A stretch of 64,000 nucleotides of DNA from Zhengitettix transpicula (lineage: Eukaryota; Arthropoda; Insecta; Orthoptera; Tetrigidae), in the NCBI GenBank assembly GCA_037074705.1, contig CM073593.1, forward strand, positions 21,766,001 to 21,830,000. Direction: 5' to 3'. Below the pieces are notes generated by a model. That model ran no database searches. It saw only the letters and a list, made by a program, of their open reading frames with translations, and was not told where the DNA came from. A program made the position numbers and the translations under genes. This document shows, piece after piece, positions 25,873 to 38,029 of the stretch (within the stretch, counting starts at the first letter, position 1; each line of letters begins with the position of its first letter).

Positions 25873-26150
25873 AATAATATAAACAAATAAATTAACGGCC
25901 TTGACACAGAAAATTTTAGTTGATAAAAATTAAATATACCAACGTTTGGTCCTTGTTTTAGGACTTCTTCAGGTTTAGTAATTTCATATATAAAGAACTC
26001 AAATAAGTTTACTGTTGCAATATTGCCTCATTATGAAATGTAATATGAAATTACAAAACCTGAAGAGGTCCTAAAATTAGGATATTTGGTATATTTAATT
26101 TTTTGTTAATAAGCAATTAACGGACTCAAGGCCGTTTATTTATTTATAAT
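25873..26150. mobile_element. foldback element, family A (best two-armed copy)
   Basis: The left arm (25873-25990) and right arm (26045-26150) are inverted copies over about 105 bp; the outer ends share AAACGGCC or TTAACGGCC next to AAATAAATA. The left arm on the minus strand has CTGAAGA (25966-25972), one A, GTCCT, a loop, AGGACC, AAACG. The right arm on the + strand has CTGAAGA (26060-26066), one G, GTCCT (26068-26072), a loop, AGGA. Both are followed by GGTATATTTAATTTTT. No protein is encoded. Confidence 0.75.
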
Positions 26151-28259
26151 TCTGCTAAGAATACCAGTCATTCTTTCCTGTTACATATAATAAATTCGAT
26201 ATTTCACCTATGAACCGTGGAATGGAGAAGAACGTGTTCAAAATCCTTAAAAGCCCTCAGTACTGTTTTTCTTATTATTTTCTTAATTATTAACTTAATC
26301 GAACCTCTGCCATTATTCAAGTATGAGAAATACCCTTTTTAAAATGCATTTCAAAATTCTTGCAACTTAACTTCATTTGCCAAAATAATAGTTTCATTTT
26401 GTTTAAAAAAAATAATTGTTAAAAACATTAGTCTATTAGTCAGAAAAATATATAATCATATTTAAAACATTTATACATAATTTCATTAAAAATTAAGTAT
26501 GTAAGACTCTATTTCTTAATTTTTTTTAGATAACTGAATTGAACTGTAATTGTCCAGCTGAAAAACAGTGATGAAACATCGTGTCTGTTAAATATTATGT
26601 TTTAAATATGATCATAAATTTTTCTGACCAATAGGGTGGTGTTTTTTTTAACATTTAACTTAATCTGTTAGTCCTCTGGTTCCCACACTTATTGGTCTTT
26701 CCGTCACGTTTGTTTATAAAAAAAAAATTCTCAACGCCACACTGTGAATTCCTTTTCTTGAAGAGGAGAAAGAGAAATATATATTAAAAACTGAGCTCTG
26801 TTATGTATTCACGTTTTAAAACACTAAATCAATATGTTGTAAATAAGACATATTATTAAAGCTAGAAACAAAACATTTATGTATTAGGCAACGTAAGATA
26901 TGAAAATAAAAATTACGAATGACATTAAATATAATCCTAAAAAGGGTGGACCTGATGTATGAATCTTCCGTCATAAATCACAGCTATTCGCTGTTTACAG
27001 TCGCTTTTTGTGTTCACAACTTTGTGACCCCATTGAAGCCATTGTATAATTTATTAAACGCGTGACCAACGTTTCGTGACGATGGTATTTTTATTCATTA
27101 TTTTCCAACAAAATATAATTGCCCAATTTGAGAGCCAGTCCTTCTCTGGAATCTCATCAGCTATGAAAATTCTTAATAAATTGTATATAATCCATGAGTA
27201 AAATTTTGAGTAAAGGTTCTACCTGTTGAAACAGAAATATGCCATCGTTATAATTTATTTCCGCAACTTTAAAACGAAAAGTGGATTGCGAAAATATGTT
27301 GGGACATTGTTGGCGCCAACGTTTTTAAAAATCGGAATTATGCTTCCTCTGAGAGTAATAAACTAGCAGTTAAAAATATGCATTTATGTCCCGGATTTAC
27401 GATATCATATGCATTTATGAGCCGTATGTGGACATTGGTTCATGTTCGTCTCTACAGAATTATTCCGATTAATACCGTGTCCATTTTTTTTCCAATGGAT
27501 ATTTCCCGGTGTAGCGTCCCACACTTACATTTTCATTTTTTTGAAATTTATATTGCAGGCTAATTTTTTCTACTTTAGACTATTTTTTTTTCTGTTTCCA
27601 GAAGTACATATTTATATGTGGAATTGTTGAAAGTGTTGAGTGTAGCCATTGTTGTGGGCGGGGAAAGCGCGCGCAACCTTTGAGGTTGAAGCTGATGTGT
27701 TCGCGTGTAAATAAGCCCAGCGCAGGCGCCAACACAATGCAGCCCGTTGTTGTGTGGCCGCTCATTAGGCGCTGATTGGCGGATTACCGGCCTAATTAAC
27801 TGCACGCGTCACCGCATAGGACACAAGGGGTGCCAGCCTGCTATTGTGCAGGGCATTATCTGCGGTTTCATGCAGGCGCCGTCTACACCATGTCCCCTGT
27901 CTCTCTCAATCACAAACTGCGCAGTGGAAACGGATACTAAGAATTCGCCTATACATTTAATTTTCCAAGAATTCTATAAATTATTAATTTCTTTCGTAAC
28001 CTTCAATGCCGACTCGAAAAATGCCACCAATAGGTTTTACGCGATACTCTAAAAAATCTTGACCAAACGATGGTCTTCCAGTTTATGATCTTGATGTGTG
28101 GGACGCAAATAAAATTTCCTTGCTTCTTAACAAAATTCACTGACCAATACAGGCCGTAATACAGTAAACTAAAGAAAATTTAAATGGAATTGGGGAAACT
28201 TAATTTTGATATAAACTGTTATTCAGTCAATCATATAACATAAGATATGCTTAACATAA
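26151..28259. other. AT-rich DNA plus one island at 27640-27950
   Basis: The stretch 26151-27630 is AT-rich with no feature beyond CCAACGTTTCGTGACGATGG at 27066-27085, which looks like an eroded GAAACG end. The island is listed separately; 27960-28259 is plain AT-rich DNA. Confidence 0.45.
27640..27950. promoter_or_regulatory. CpG-rich island, candidate enhancer
   Basis: A sharply bounded GC-rich segment with several binding-site-like words: GTAAATAA (27707-27714, forkhead-like), GGATTA and CTAATTAACTG (homeodomain-like, 27781-27802), and a CpG-rich GGAAAGCGCGCGC start. No frame resembles a known protein. Its unusual texture in an AT-rich intron is typical of conserved cis-regulatory DNA around developmental transcription-factor genes; this is inference. 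Confidence 0.35.
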
Positions 28260-28565
28260 TTTAATCTCCAATAATATTTATATGTATTTTACAGTCTCAA
28301 TTTTTCGATGATTTTATTTAAATTCGTATCATTTTTTCAATAACTTTGTGTCCTAATTTGGTCATAATCGACTATCACTTCACTACTTTAAACAATTAAA
28401 TTATTTATTCTGCTGAACCAAAGAATCAATTAGATGTTTAAATAATTTTATTGTTTGATTTATGGCCAATGATTAGGCCGAAAGCTCCTGAAAAAATGGC
28501 TGACGAATTTAAATTAAAACCACGCAAAATTTAGACTGTATAAGGGTTGCTTATTTAAATCTCCA
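28260..28565. mobile_element. foldback element, family D
   Basis: The left arm (about 28262-28380) and right arm (about 28456-28565) are inverted copies with outer TCTCCAATA and an inner GAATTTAAAT-type block. The right arm core is TGATTTAT, GGCC (28464-28467), an eight-base loop, GGCC (28476-28479), GAAAGCTCCTGA. The interior block AATCAATTAGATGTTTAAAT is shared exactly with 50151-50170, identifying the family. No protein is encoded. Confidence 0.65.
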
Positions 28566-30440
28566 ATACTGCTATTACTCAACAACCCCTTTTTTTTACT
28601 TTTTATTGTGGTTTTCCGAGTTTAATTTCTGTACCGCTCCAGAATTTAATGAATTTTGTCTCAATTAAGTTATTTGAAACTGTTCGTGCTCATAGGGCAG
28701 AACTAAAAAAGACGTTTATTAATTTAAAAAAATCATAGTGGTTGATATTACAATTTTTATATGTCAAAATAATAGTCTTAAAATACTTCTAAGAAATATC
28801 TTATCCGTGATTTCAACTGCTATAACTTAAAAAAGACCTTTAACTCTAATTATTCAATTTTGGTATTCTTTGCTAATAATTAGATTTCACATTTCCAGTT
28901 GCATTTTGTTCTCTTATACTACGGTAATCAGATTGATCAACACAATATTTTTAAAATCAATTTTATAAAGCGAACCTCTTTTCATTTTGAATTTATATAG
29001 TAATCGTGTCCCTAGAGAATTTAACTTGTTTCTAAATGACGATATTTTTGAATAAAACTTGTTCGATTTCTGTTTCACGAAAACGTAATTCAGCACGACT
29101 ATTCTTTCACGAAAAAAATAAATATTTCAGATATCTACCAAAAGTTTTACTTTTTTAAAGAACGAATTAGGTAGTCAGAGGAAATTGGGCTTTTATGGCT
29201 TGTATGCTTTTCGAAAGCATATAAATACGTTAGAATTTTTTTCACTTTTTTCGACCTTGACGTTTATAAATAAAAACTTATTATGGTACGTTTTATTAAC
29301 CTTTACGCCAAAAAGCATTCAATTCCGTCGTCTTACAGGAAGTATTAAAATTAACCCAGCTGTCACAGTGTCTCGGTATCGATGGATATTTATATTGAAG
29401 CGAAAGCCAGAGACGCTTTTAAAGTGGTACCACAAATATTTACCCATCGTGGCGAGATAAACCGCAGTGAAAGAATTATTTCCCACTCCTGTCACTGATT
29501 TATTCTGTACTAGTCCCACATTAAGGTATTATTTCTAGAGGGGGATACCGACAGATTGTCTGCCAAAGTCAGCACCTTAATGTCTCTCCGCTCAGAGACT
29601 GTCTGGTGACCCATTTCGTAGATCGAGTCTCTCTGCGGACAATGCAGCTTGTTTGCTTTCACTGTGTTTCCAGCGGGGCGGCCGACAGACGTTTTATACA
29701 GACGGCCAACTGACATACGGGCTGCTTTAAGCGGTTGGATGAACGCGATTTACGGTCCTGATTTTTATCGTTCCCTAGTACACACAGATAAATACATCCC
29801 GTAGAAAAACATAATCGCATCTCCCAGTTATAAGAGACGCAACTATTAAAAATAACAGATCCATATACACGTGTTACATTAGTTCGTCAATGCAAGAATA
29901 GAGGTTTCCGAAAGAGATAAAACCTGATTGCCAGTGAAATGGTCCCATGGCGAAGTACGACTTCGTAGATGGACCTAATTCGTACCGTCGGTTATTTACT
30001 TCCAGAATACTCCAGTGCTTTGACAACTTGTGTTCCAGAATTCGAGTTCGGGAAACTGAGAACGATAACAGTGAATTCCTGTATCAATATACTGTCCAAA
30101 TTTTTCTTGAAACGATGACACCCAACGAAGTGACACCATCGTAACGCGATGAGGTCACCAGAGGAAGAATCGGGATTCAAAACCCCATCATATTCATCAA
30201 ACGACTCAGGCAAATAATCCCAGACAGCTAAGATCGCTTCCCGAAATACGTCCCCATATATTGAACAAAAAATTAAATCTTGAAGAGGCTCGTAGAAAAA
30301 AAAAGGAATTGCAGTGGGATGTTCGGATTTGTCTTTCACTACTGGGTAAATCGTGCGTGACAATGATTACGTTTTTTCACGTTCAACGACATCGTTGGAC
30401 CTCCGGCTTAGTGTCAGTTCCCTGGATGGAAGGCCGTTGT
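28566..30440. other. noncoding DNA; unexplained minus frame at 29992-30363
   Basis: The stretch 28566-29500 is AT-rich. From 29500 the composition is more balanced. A 123-codon minus frame (29992-30363) has a protein-like residue mix (AVWDYLPESFDEYDGVLNPD) but matches no family I know. It lies on the same strand as, and just past, the tRNA-derived head at 30455-30530, so it may be the body of a retroposed element. I do not call it a gene. Confidence 0.35.
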
Positions 30441-30454
30441 GTTATTTTTTTCCA

Positions 30455-30530
30455 CCCGAAATAATTTTGGCAGGTTTCGAGCCCGCGGCCTTGTGAGTAG
30501 AAGGACGACGCGCTAACCAACAGATCACAA
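30455..30530 (-). mobile_element. tRNA-derived SINE head
   Basis: On the minus strand there is an A-box-like TTGGTTAGCGCGTCG, then about 30 bases, then a B-box-like GGCTCGAAACC. The spacing suits an RNA polymerase III internal promoter. It cannot fold as a complete tRNA as far as I can see, and dispersed arthropod SINEs commonly begin this way, so a SINE is likelier than a functional tRNA gene. Confidence 0.5.
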
Positions 30531-30559
30531 GGAATATAGTCGTACACTTTACCAGTTAA

Positions 30560-31150
30560 ATTTTATGGTGGATTGTTGACAAGTCATTATGTAAGATAAA
30601 CTCCGTGAGCGTTAAATAAATAATCACTATATGATTTTGTACGTCGGAACGTGAGGTTGCCTCTCGGCTGTACACACCCCTTTCTGTTCTTCGTCCCCAC
30701 CCACACAGCCAGATAGACACTTCCCTTTGTTCTCCTCCGCTTCCTTCGGCGCTGCTCTTCTCCTCTTGTCTTTTTCCACTTTCGCAGAGTAATAACGCAA
30801 CACAGGGATTGGTTGGCTGGTCTCCAGAGACCAGCCAATCAGAAAACAGTGAGCTTTGTTCCTTGAAAGATGTTCCGTGAACTACATAGAAAGGGGGAAA
30901 GATTGGGTACCAGGTCCCGCGGGGTCCAGCCAATCGGAAAATAAGAGCTAGAGGGAAGAGAAAGAGAGAGGAAACAAAGAGCGAATCTTCGCGAGGCATT
31001 TATATTCATGCGACCACCCTCAACTTTCAGAAACTTACATCAAAGGCGTGGCTGGCCGCTGTTGTTTTACGAGGGTTCTGCTAATCTCTTGTCATCGCCC
31101 AGCTATCTCCGGGCTCACAACGAAATAACGACTAGCTCCAGGTAAAATAC
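30560..31150. promoter_or_regulatory. CCAAT-rich GC island, possible promoter
   Basis: Four CCAAT pentamers occur as two inverted pairs: ATTGG 30808-30812 with CCAAT 30835-30839, and ATTGG 30902-30906 with CCAAT 30930-30934. The first pair sits in a palindrome with perfect 12-bp arms (30813-30824 and 30827-30838). The two pairs are a degenerate tandem duplication with a period of about 95 bp, both followed by a TCAGAAAA or TCGGAAAA block. NF-Y binds such boxes. The 147-codon minus frame here repeats with the duplication and is not a plausible protein. Promoter activity is inferred. Confidence 0.4.
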
Positions 31151-32229
31151 AAAAGCGCGAAGGAAACACAAGTTGTTTACGTTCATATGCCGACGAGAGT
31201 TTTTACACAATAAGTTACACCGACCAGATTTCGCTACGATTTACGACTGTAACAAGAAGTCTGATTAACAAAACAATTCCGTGTAAATATGCAACGAAAG
31301 GTACGATGAAAGTAATATTAATCAATGCTATAACACCGCATTTGAAAATTATTTCTGTGGCCGTTTCTTTCCCTGGAAGGTCTAATGTACTCGTAAAATG
31401 TCATATTATAAAATTCAGTTATTACATATTTAATACATTATTAGTATTCACAACCTCAAATTGTACCTTAGTTTTTCACTTTCAAATTATCTCTTGCTAA
31501 TATGTATAAGCAACAAAATCAATTTATAAACAGAATTTTGAACAGAATCTTTAAATCAAATAGTGCTGAAGTTATGTAGCCTTTACGATTCAGACTAAAA
31601 ACAATTACCTCAAACTTCTTATGTCATTATAATTTAATAGTTGAAACTACAACCTTTATATAGCTGCTACAGAATTTACGTAATGAAGGGACTGTAAATA
31701 AAATTAAAATTTACGAGATTCAAAATCCAATAAGTTACCCTAATCGAAAAATAAGTCTGAAATGCTAAACACTTTTAATTAGATTAAGATATCACAACAT
31801 GTTTTGTTACTGATATGAAACAATGGAAATTTAATATTAATATTGAAAAATTATTGAATAAAATATATGAAAGTGCAGGAATAATTGTGATTGAAATAAA
31901 ACCATTTTATACAAAAAACGAAACACGTTGTGATATCGTAGTGTAATTTTTAATGCCTGACTGTTTTATAGTTCAATTAATTTAGTACAAAAGACGTAAA
32001 TATCTTCAACGATAATCATTGAAGGCCTACAAATTTTTCTAAAATAGTTATTACTACTTCCATTACCAACGTTTCAGGAATTTATTTTTTAACTGTATTA
32101 CTCGATTATATGAGGATGAAGAGTCCCGGGTTGAAATTTCTGTCGAATTAGGAATATAATATAATAATTAGATAAATAAATAGCCAAATGACAGCCACAA
32201 TAAGTGGTAAATAAATACAATTCATTAAT
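31151..32229. other. AT-rich noncoding DNA
   Basis: I see no gene, RNA or repeat structure in this stretch. Confidence 0.55.
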
Positions 32230-32490
32230 ATGAAAAATTTACGTCTATATTGAAAATTAATAATATGAAAAAATAACCAAGCACAGACAAAAGAAGTGCT
32301 GATATAAATACCACACAACGCATGTGGAAGGCTTTTGAGTATAGTCAACTGAATTGTGCAGATGTGATTCTCTATGTTCTTGCGTTTTTACTGAACCTGA
32401 AGAAAGGCTTCCAGATACGTTGTGCGGTATTTATATCATCACTTTTTTTTGTCACTATTTGACTATCTTTCTTATTAACAATTTGTTATT
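32230..32490. mobile_element. foldback element, family C
   Basis: The left arm (about 32230-32335) and right arm (about 32390-32490) are inverted copies; the left reads CAGACAAAAGAAGTGCTGAT and ATAAATACCACACAACG, the right the complement. The right arm contains CTGAAGA (32397-32403), AAGGCTTCC, AGATACG, TTGTGCGGTATTTAT. It is the same family as 12230-12510 and 45420-45570. The small minus frame at 32148-32348 is just the left arm. Confidence 0.7.
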
Positions 32491-35400
32491 ATTATTATAA
32501 ATATTAATTTATCACTTATTTAAGTCTGTTATTTGACTTTTTATTTATATAATTAGTTAAATTTCTGTACTTTCAATTATTGTAACAAGAAACGGTGCCT
32601 CAAAACGGTAAATGAGGAAATGAGCATATTGATGTAAATTAAAAGAACTGTTAGGTAAGATCGTCATCGTTTGTTTCATTGCCTTTTTAATTTATTGAGA
32701 ATGCTCCAATGACTTAGCGAATCGCGTTAGCAAATGACAATTTATAAAAAGCTGATTTTTCCCCCCTGCCAGAATCTGACAATTTGATAGAGTTTGGTTT
32801 CTAATAGAAGTATGGCATCGTCTTACCTTCATCTTAAAAAAATTGGGTTGTTTCTGAAAGTATGCAGAAGAATTTATTCGTGGTAGGTATATATTTTATC
32901 CTAATGATTTGGAATTGCTTTAAGTCGAACATTTTGATCATCAACAGCATAACCAGACTACAAACGCTTCGGAAAGAATTTAATATCCCAGTGTATTGCA
33001 TAAAGTTTTGAGGATTGAGATGTATAGAAATTAATAAATGAAAATTTCTCGTATCATATTTCAATCATCATGATTCTTAATCAACTATTTGCCTTTATAA
33101 TAATGCTATGTAGAGATGTGTTTGCGTGCGACTCTACATTCCCCCCGATAGAATAACAGAAGGCTGTGGGTGCACATCTACCGTATATCTCAATCCCTCC
33201 CCCCATCCCTGCGCCTTCTCTTATTAATTCCAGACCAATGTTTCCGTCATTGTCGTTGGACGCACTGGGACTCCCCCCACTTGTCCAGCTTCCTCCCCCT
33301 CCAGCAGCAAACGAGATGCGCATTTCCATGTTTCATACACTCTCTGGCCTCCTCAAAGGGGTTTGTCATAAAGAACTTCGTTAATAAGTACACACACACA
33401 CGGGTCGGCGTAGCAGACTCGCTTTTCTTTAATAAACATACATTTGCGTTAGAGGCCTTTGTGAAGTGTGTATGCGTTTGAAAATGCCCTTGTTCGAGGA
33501 CGGTCCCTCAGGGGAAAAGGACGTCGCTGGCCGGTCGCTGTTAAAGATCTGCTGTGCTTTCTTTCGCTGAGCCTGGACGGCAGATAAAAGGTACAGCCAT
33601 CTTGGTAATCCCTCAAATCAAAACATTACCGCTATTAAACATTTTTTTATTATGGCTCAAGCAACCCTCAGTTTATTCTATTTAGTTCAATTAATCGTTG
33701 CTTTGCCACTCATTCAGTTTTGTTATTTCGAATACGTAATTTTGAAAGTAGTTGTTTCTACTACAGTAAGAAATTCACTTTTATTTATAAGATGTCGTCA
33801 CTGAAATGAAACCCGTTAATGAACCCATTTATCGTGAACAAATTTTCAAACGTCTTATTCCAATATTAGCTCATGTCCAAAGAACGGACTTGTGCTTCAT
33901 CCGCCGAAGGTTTTAATTTTATTAATGCCAAGTCCAAAAATGACAGGTTTAATGATAAATAATCGTGTAAATAGTTGCCCTCAATTTGATTGATTATCAC
34001 GCAAAATTAATAAAAATTTTAAACCATATATTTAAGCGTTATTGTAATTGAGCGTAGTACGCAGTACATAAAAAAGGTCAAATAGCACTTTTGGTGCTAA
34101 TTTATTTCGATAAATTATTTAATACGGTCTTATTACGTAATGATAACTTTATATTTAAACAAAACTTGATATATTTTAATGTCGCAGAAATGAGCTTATA
34201 TTTTGAAAGGTAAAAGATAAACTTCATATATTAAATTAATTTGTTTTGCAATCGATAACCCCCTAAAAATACAGGGTCCAATTGAAGATTATATTTTTGT
34301 TTGCAGCTCATGAAGTGATGAACAGATTTTATTTCATCATAAATGCGCATATTTATACTATGTATAATATAGTATATAGCGTAATACGTGATTTTGCTTT
34401 TACATTAATCTACCATTAGGTTTTAATAGCACGGTCTTTTATTAATTTGAAATAGCTCTTACTTCAACCCACGCTCTCGCTTTAAATCCACTTTTAACGC
34501 ACATTAATATTACATAATTTTTTTTATAGATTCAGTTCATTGCATTTTACCGTCTACGGGTATTTCTATCGTGTTAAGACTTTCCGCGCCCCGACGACAC
34601 TTGTAATGAAGATGAAGCTTTGGGGCTTGCGGAGAAGTTTCGCTAAATCCTTCCTTGCAGCGAGTTCGCCGTCTTCACGCGCGGCCGAGCTGACAATGTG
34701 ACGTCCTGCGGGAGACTATAGACAAGTAATCCTGGCGGTAAGGTCCCCTGGGACATCTCCACACAGACAACAATCTTGCCAACTGTCGACGGAACAAGTG
34801 GAGCGCGACTAAACGCGTCTATATCCCCCCCTCCGTATCTGGCTACAGCACGTCTTGCATTATTCGGCACGTAAGATACAAATCTCGAATTCGGGAACGG
34901 AGGCATGAAATCGTTTTGTCACACACATCAGGGACGTGTCAAGGCGAAGCAGTAAAACATCGACGACTGGAGCCGTTACGACAATCAGGATGCGGACTTG
35001 TGTGACGACTGCCGTTTCCGCAAATTACATAGAGATAATAGTTACCCGGACTTGTAATGTGACTTGTGACGAGTGCCGTTTTCGAAAAATAACACGGGGA
35101 AAATAATTACCTGGACTTCTAATATGAGGCATGGGGGCGATAAACTGGAAGATCGAATATTGATTTTCAGGCAGAAATGAGATAATGTTGATGTAAGAAT
35201 CAGAGTAACGTGACGAGGAATAAATTCACGTAATATAATAGTGATTCCTTTATCTCACCAAATTGTCCTAGAATTCTAGGAATTTAGGAAGTAAAAATAA
35301 TGTCCCCGCCTTTTTATCACCCTACTGTCTAATAAAGACGACTTTTAATAATTTTAAACGACTCCCTCGAGATAAAAAAAAATATACGACTACGGAATTG

Positions 35401-36030
35401 TGAGTAGTGATTAATGAGCCTCTTCTTTTTTGATCATGAAGCTTAGTGAAATTAAAGTAAAGTAAATTCAAATTTAAGACAGAAAATAACGAATTTTAAA
35501 AAAGAGACAAAAAAACCATTAAATGTTATACAGAACACTGAAATTACGCAGAGTAAACACGAATTAGTCCGTCATGGTACAAATTTTTAGATATTTTTCT
35601 CCCACGCGTTCCTGCTGCCAAATACAGTTCCTAATCCGCACGGATGGAGATTCTTTCGTCATAACCGCCCGTCTCCTATTTACTCACATGCGTAAGTCAG
35701 GCTGTACAACGTTATTTCAGAAGCTGCTCCGAGAGAATACCTTTCTTTGTTAACGGAAGTCTTTAAAAATCAGAATGCAGTCACGGCCGCGTACGAAGGC
35801 CGTGGAGATCCCTGCTCGGAATTCGTTAGGTCGGTAGTCTTCTGTCATTGTAATGGGTCTGGTACGTATGCGGATTGTTTGTGAGGTTAAGCATTACTAG
35901 GGACACAATGGCCAGTGAAATATGGCGCTCGCTGACTCGAGGACTGACTACCAATGCGTTTCGCTGAACAGCGATTATTCAAATATGGAGGTGACGAGAC
36001 GTTTGTACCTGCATGTGTTATTACGTAGGG
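32491..36030. other. noncoding DNA with GC-richer patches
   Basis: AT-rich overall. Patches: 33120-33330 (pyrimidine-rich, CCTCCCCC runs), 33480-33600, 34540-35110 (CpG-rich, with a tandem repeat listed separately) and 35590-36030 (including hairpin CACGGCC/GGCCGTG, 35782-35804). None contains a recognisable exon. Overlapping frames at 33081-33481 and 34643-34906 are composition-driven. Confidence 0.4.
34994..35125. repeat. two-copy degenerate tandem repeat, period about 64 bp
   Basis: GGACTTGTGTGACGACTGCC is followed about 64 bp later by GACTTGTGACGAGTGCCG; both units continue with CGTTT(C/T)CG, an A-rich segment, and TTACC(C/T)GGACTT. Confidence 0.6.
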
Positions 36031-36660
36031 CTGTTACGAGAATTAGGCCGTAACGATGCTTGGATAGCAGTTGTGGATATTCTTCGATTAGATTAAATAG
36101 GGATGAATGGAATAAATCTGACGCTCGAATTCATGATAAAAATAAGTTCTTTCTCACTGCTGTACTGGACCTTAACATTTTTAGATACAAAGTCAACGGC
36201 GGTAGTAGAGTATGATTTATTAATAATGAAAAAATTTCTGACATTTATAAAAATATAAATAATTAAATACACCGCCTGGAGTCATATAATCAGGTTTATT
36301 AACAAAAAAGAAATAATTAAACGGCACTTCGTCTTCTTTTAGGAGCTGTTCCTAGAATTAACCTGTAACAGTTCTTGGATAGCAGATGTGGATATTCTTC
36401 GATTAGATTAAATAGGGATGAATGGAATAAATCTGACTCTCGAATTCATGATAAAAATAAGTTCTTTATCACTGCTGAGCAGGAACTTAAAATTTCTAGA
36501 TACAAAGTCAACGGCGGTAGTAGGAGTATGATTTATTAATAATGAAAAAATATCTGACATTTATAATAATATATATAATTAAATATACAGCCTGGAGTCA
36601 TATAATTATGTTTATTAACAAAAAAAATGATTAAATGACACTTCGTCTTCTTTTAGGACC
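36031..36660. repeat. tandem duplication, period 315 bp
   Basis: Unit 1 (36031-36345) and unit 2 (36346-36660) align end to end with about 90% identity by eye; TGGATAGCAG starts at 36061 and again at 36376. Each unit holds about 200 bp of flank plus the left arm of a family A foldback. Because the arm was copied with its flank, the duplication came after the foldback insertion. Confidence 0.8.
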
Positions 36661-36822
36661 TCTTTAGGTTTTATAGTTTGCTATATAAATTTTTGATTAT
36701 TATTTTGCCTTGGCCAAATTCTAGAATCTGCAGATTTCCCAAATGAGGACGAATCGTAGTTCATTTAATTTTCTGTTAATAAGCATACTTTTGTGACTCA
36801 AAGTCGCATATTTATTTATAGT
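36565..36822. mobile_element. foldback element, family A, in the duplication
   Basis: The left arm (36565-36680) and right arm (36735-36822) are inverted copies. On the minus strand the left arm carries CTAAAGA, one G, GTCCT, a loop, then GACGAAGTG (36640-36668). The right arm carries GAGGACGAATCG and the family A tail TTAATTTTCTGTTAATAAGC. Unlike 25873-26150, both cores are mutated. Confidence 0.6.
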
Positions 36823-38029
36823 TTGATTTACTATTTTCGGAGCCTACTTTAAGAATACTTCATCATTCGGATGGCCGGTATGCTAATATTTTAATAAATA
36901 AAGACGCGAATTATGTTTTTCGTTCTTACACGAATGTACCTCTCGGAAGATAGCTCTTACAAGGGACAATATTATGATGGAAAAAAAGTTAAATCACGTT
37001 GTGGAAGAGAAACTCCTTAAGCCGACAAATATTTGTGTTCGCATTTCCTCACATAATAAACTTTCGTACACGTTAATTCCATTGCCGTAATTAACAGGCT
37101 TCTCGAATAGTAGAATAATATTCAGTGGATATTATTAATTAAGGGTTCCTAATATTATCTCCTAATTGATAAATGATTTGGATATAATTTAAAAACGTTG
37201 GTCGTACCATTTTGAATAAATGTACGAGTTTAGATATTTCAGACTTACAAAGAAATTACATTTCTCACCTCTCAGCTAGTTGTAAATCTTGCAATACCCG
37301 GTGGAATTCTATCGACAGGCTGTTCACCCTCAACAATATGACAATAACAGATGTAGTTTCTGAGCTGCCAGATCTCGCGTTAATTGCATATGCAGCGTCG
37401 AGACACCGTCATTCAAGCCCATGTAATAGAATTGCAGGCACAGAGGGGAAACGCTTTTCGTCTTTAAACGGGGGAAGCGAACGTTGTGTCCAGGGGAATG
37501 ATTCTGTTTTGCTCCCGTACCATCGTAACGTATACAAAAGTACTGGTAATACTCGTTGACGCGTGAGGTGCGCTCACATGAAATTAGTCATGACTAACAG
37601 TTATATATATCGCAACATTGTAACCGTTTAATTTTTGAAATTTACAAAGTCTTATTAAACTTTTATATTGATTGAATCTTACAAGAGGCGTCGATGCATC
37701 AGAACGAACAATGCAGAGGAAAGTGGATCAGGTGCAAAATTAATCAGATACAAATCTGTGCATTCTATATTATATTTAAATCAATTATCATTCATTTTAA
37801 GAAGACTCTTACTAGTTATGAAGCTAATAGATTCTGGAACAATGCAGTAAGTACCGTGCAGTAGAGGAGTATTCACAGAGTCCATTTACTCACTGTTAGT
37901 ATTTTTATATAAAAAAGGCATAAATAATATAGTCTGGAAAAATAATCCTGTAAAAAATAGTCAAGTCGGGTTGAATAAAATTCGGTTGAATATGGGACTT
38001 CACATCTCTCTGGTTTTTGAACTAAGGTT
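36823..38029. other. noncoding DNA, no gene recognised
   Basis: A 115-codon plus frame at 37212-37559 and smaller ones have no recognisable domains and no convincing splice borders. The rest is AT-rich. Confidence 0.45.

Noticed and set aside
30556..30999. 147-codon minus-strand open frame
   Set aside because: It overlaps the CCAAT palindromes and the 95-bp duplication; composition-driven, with no recognisable domain.
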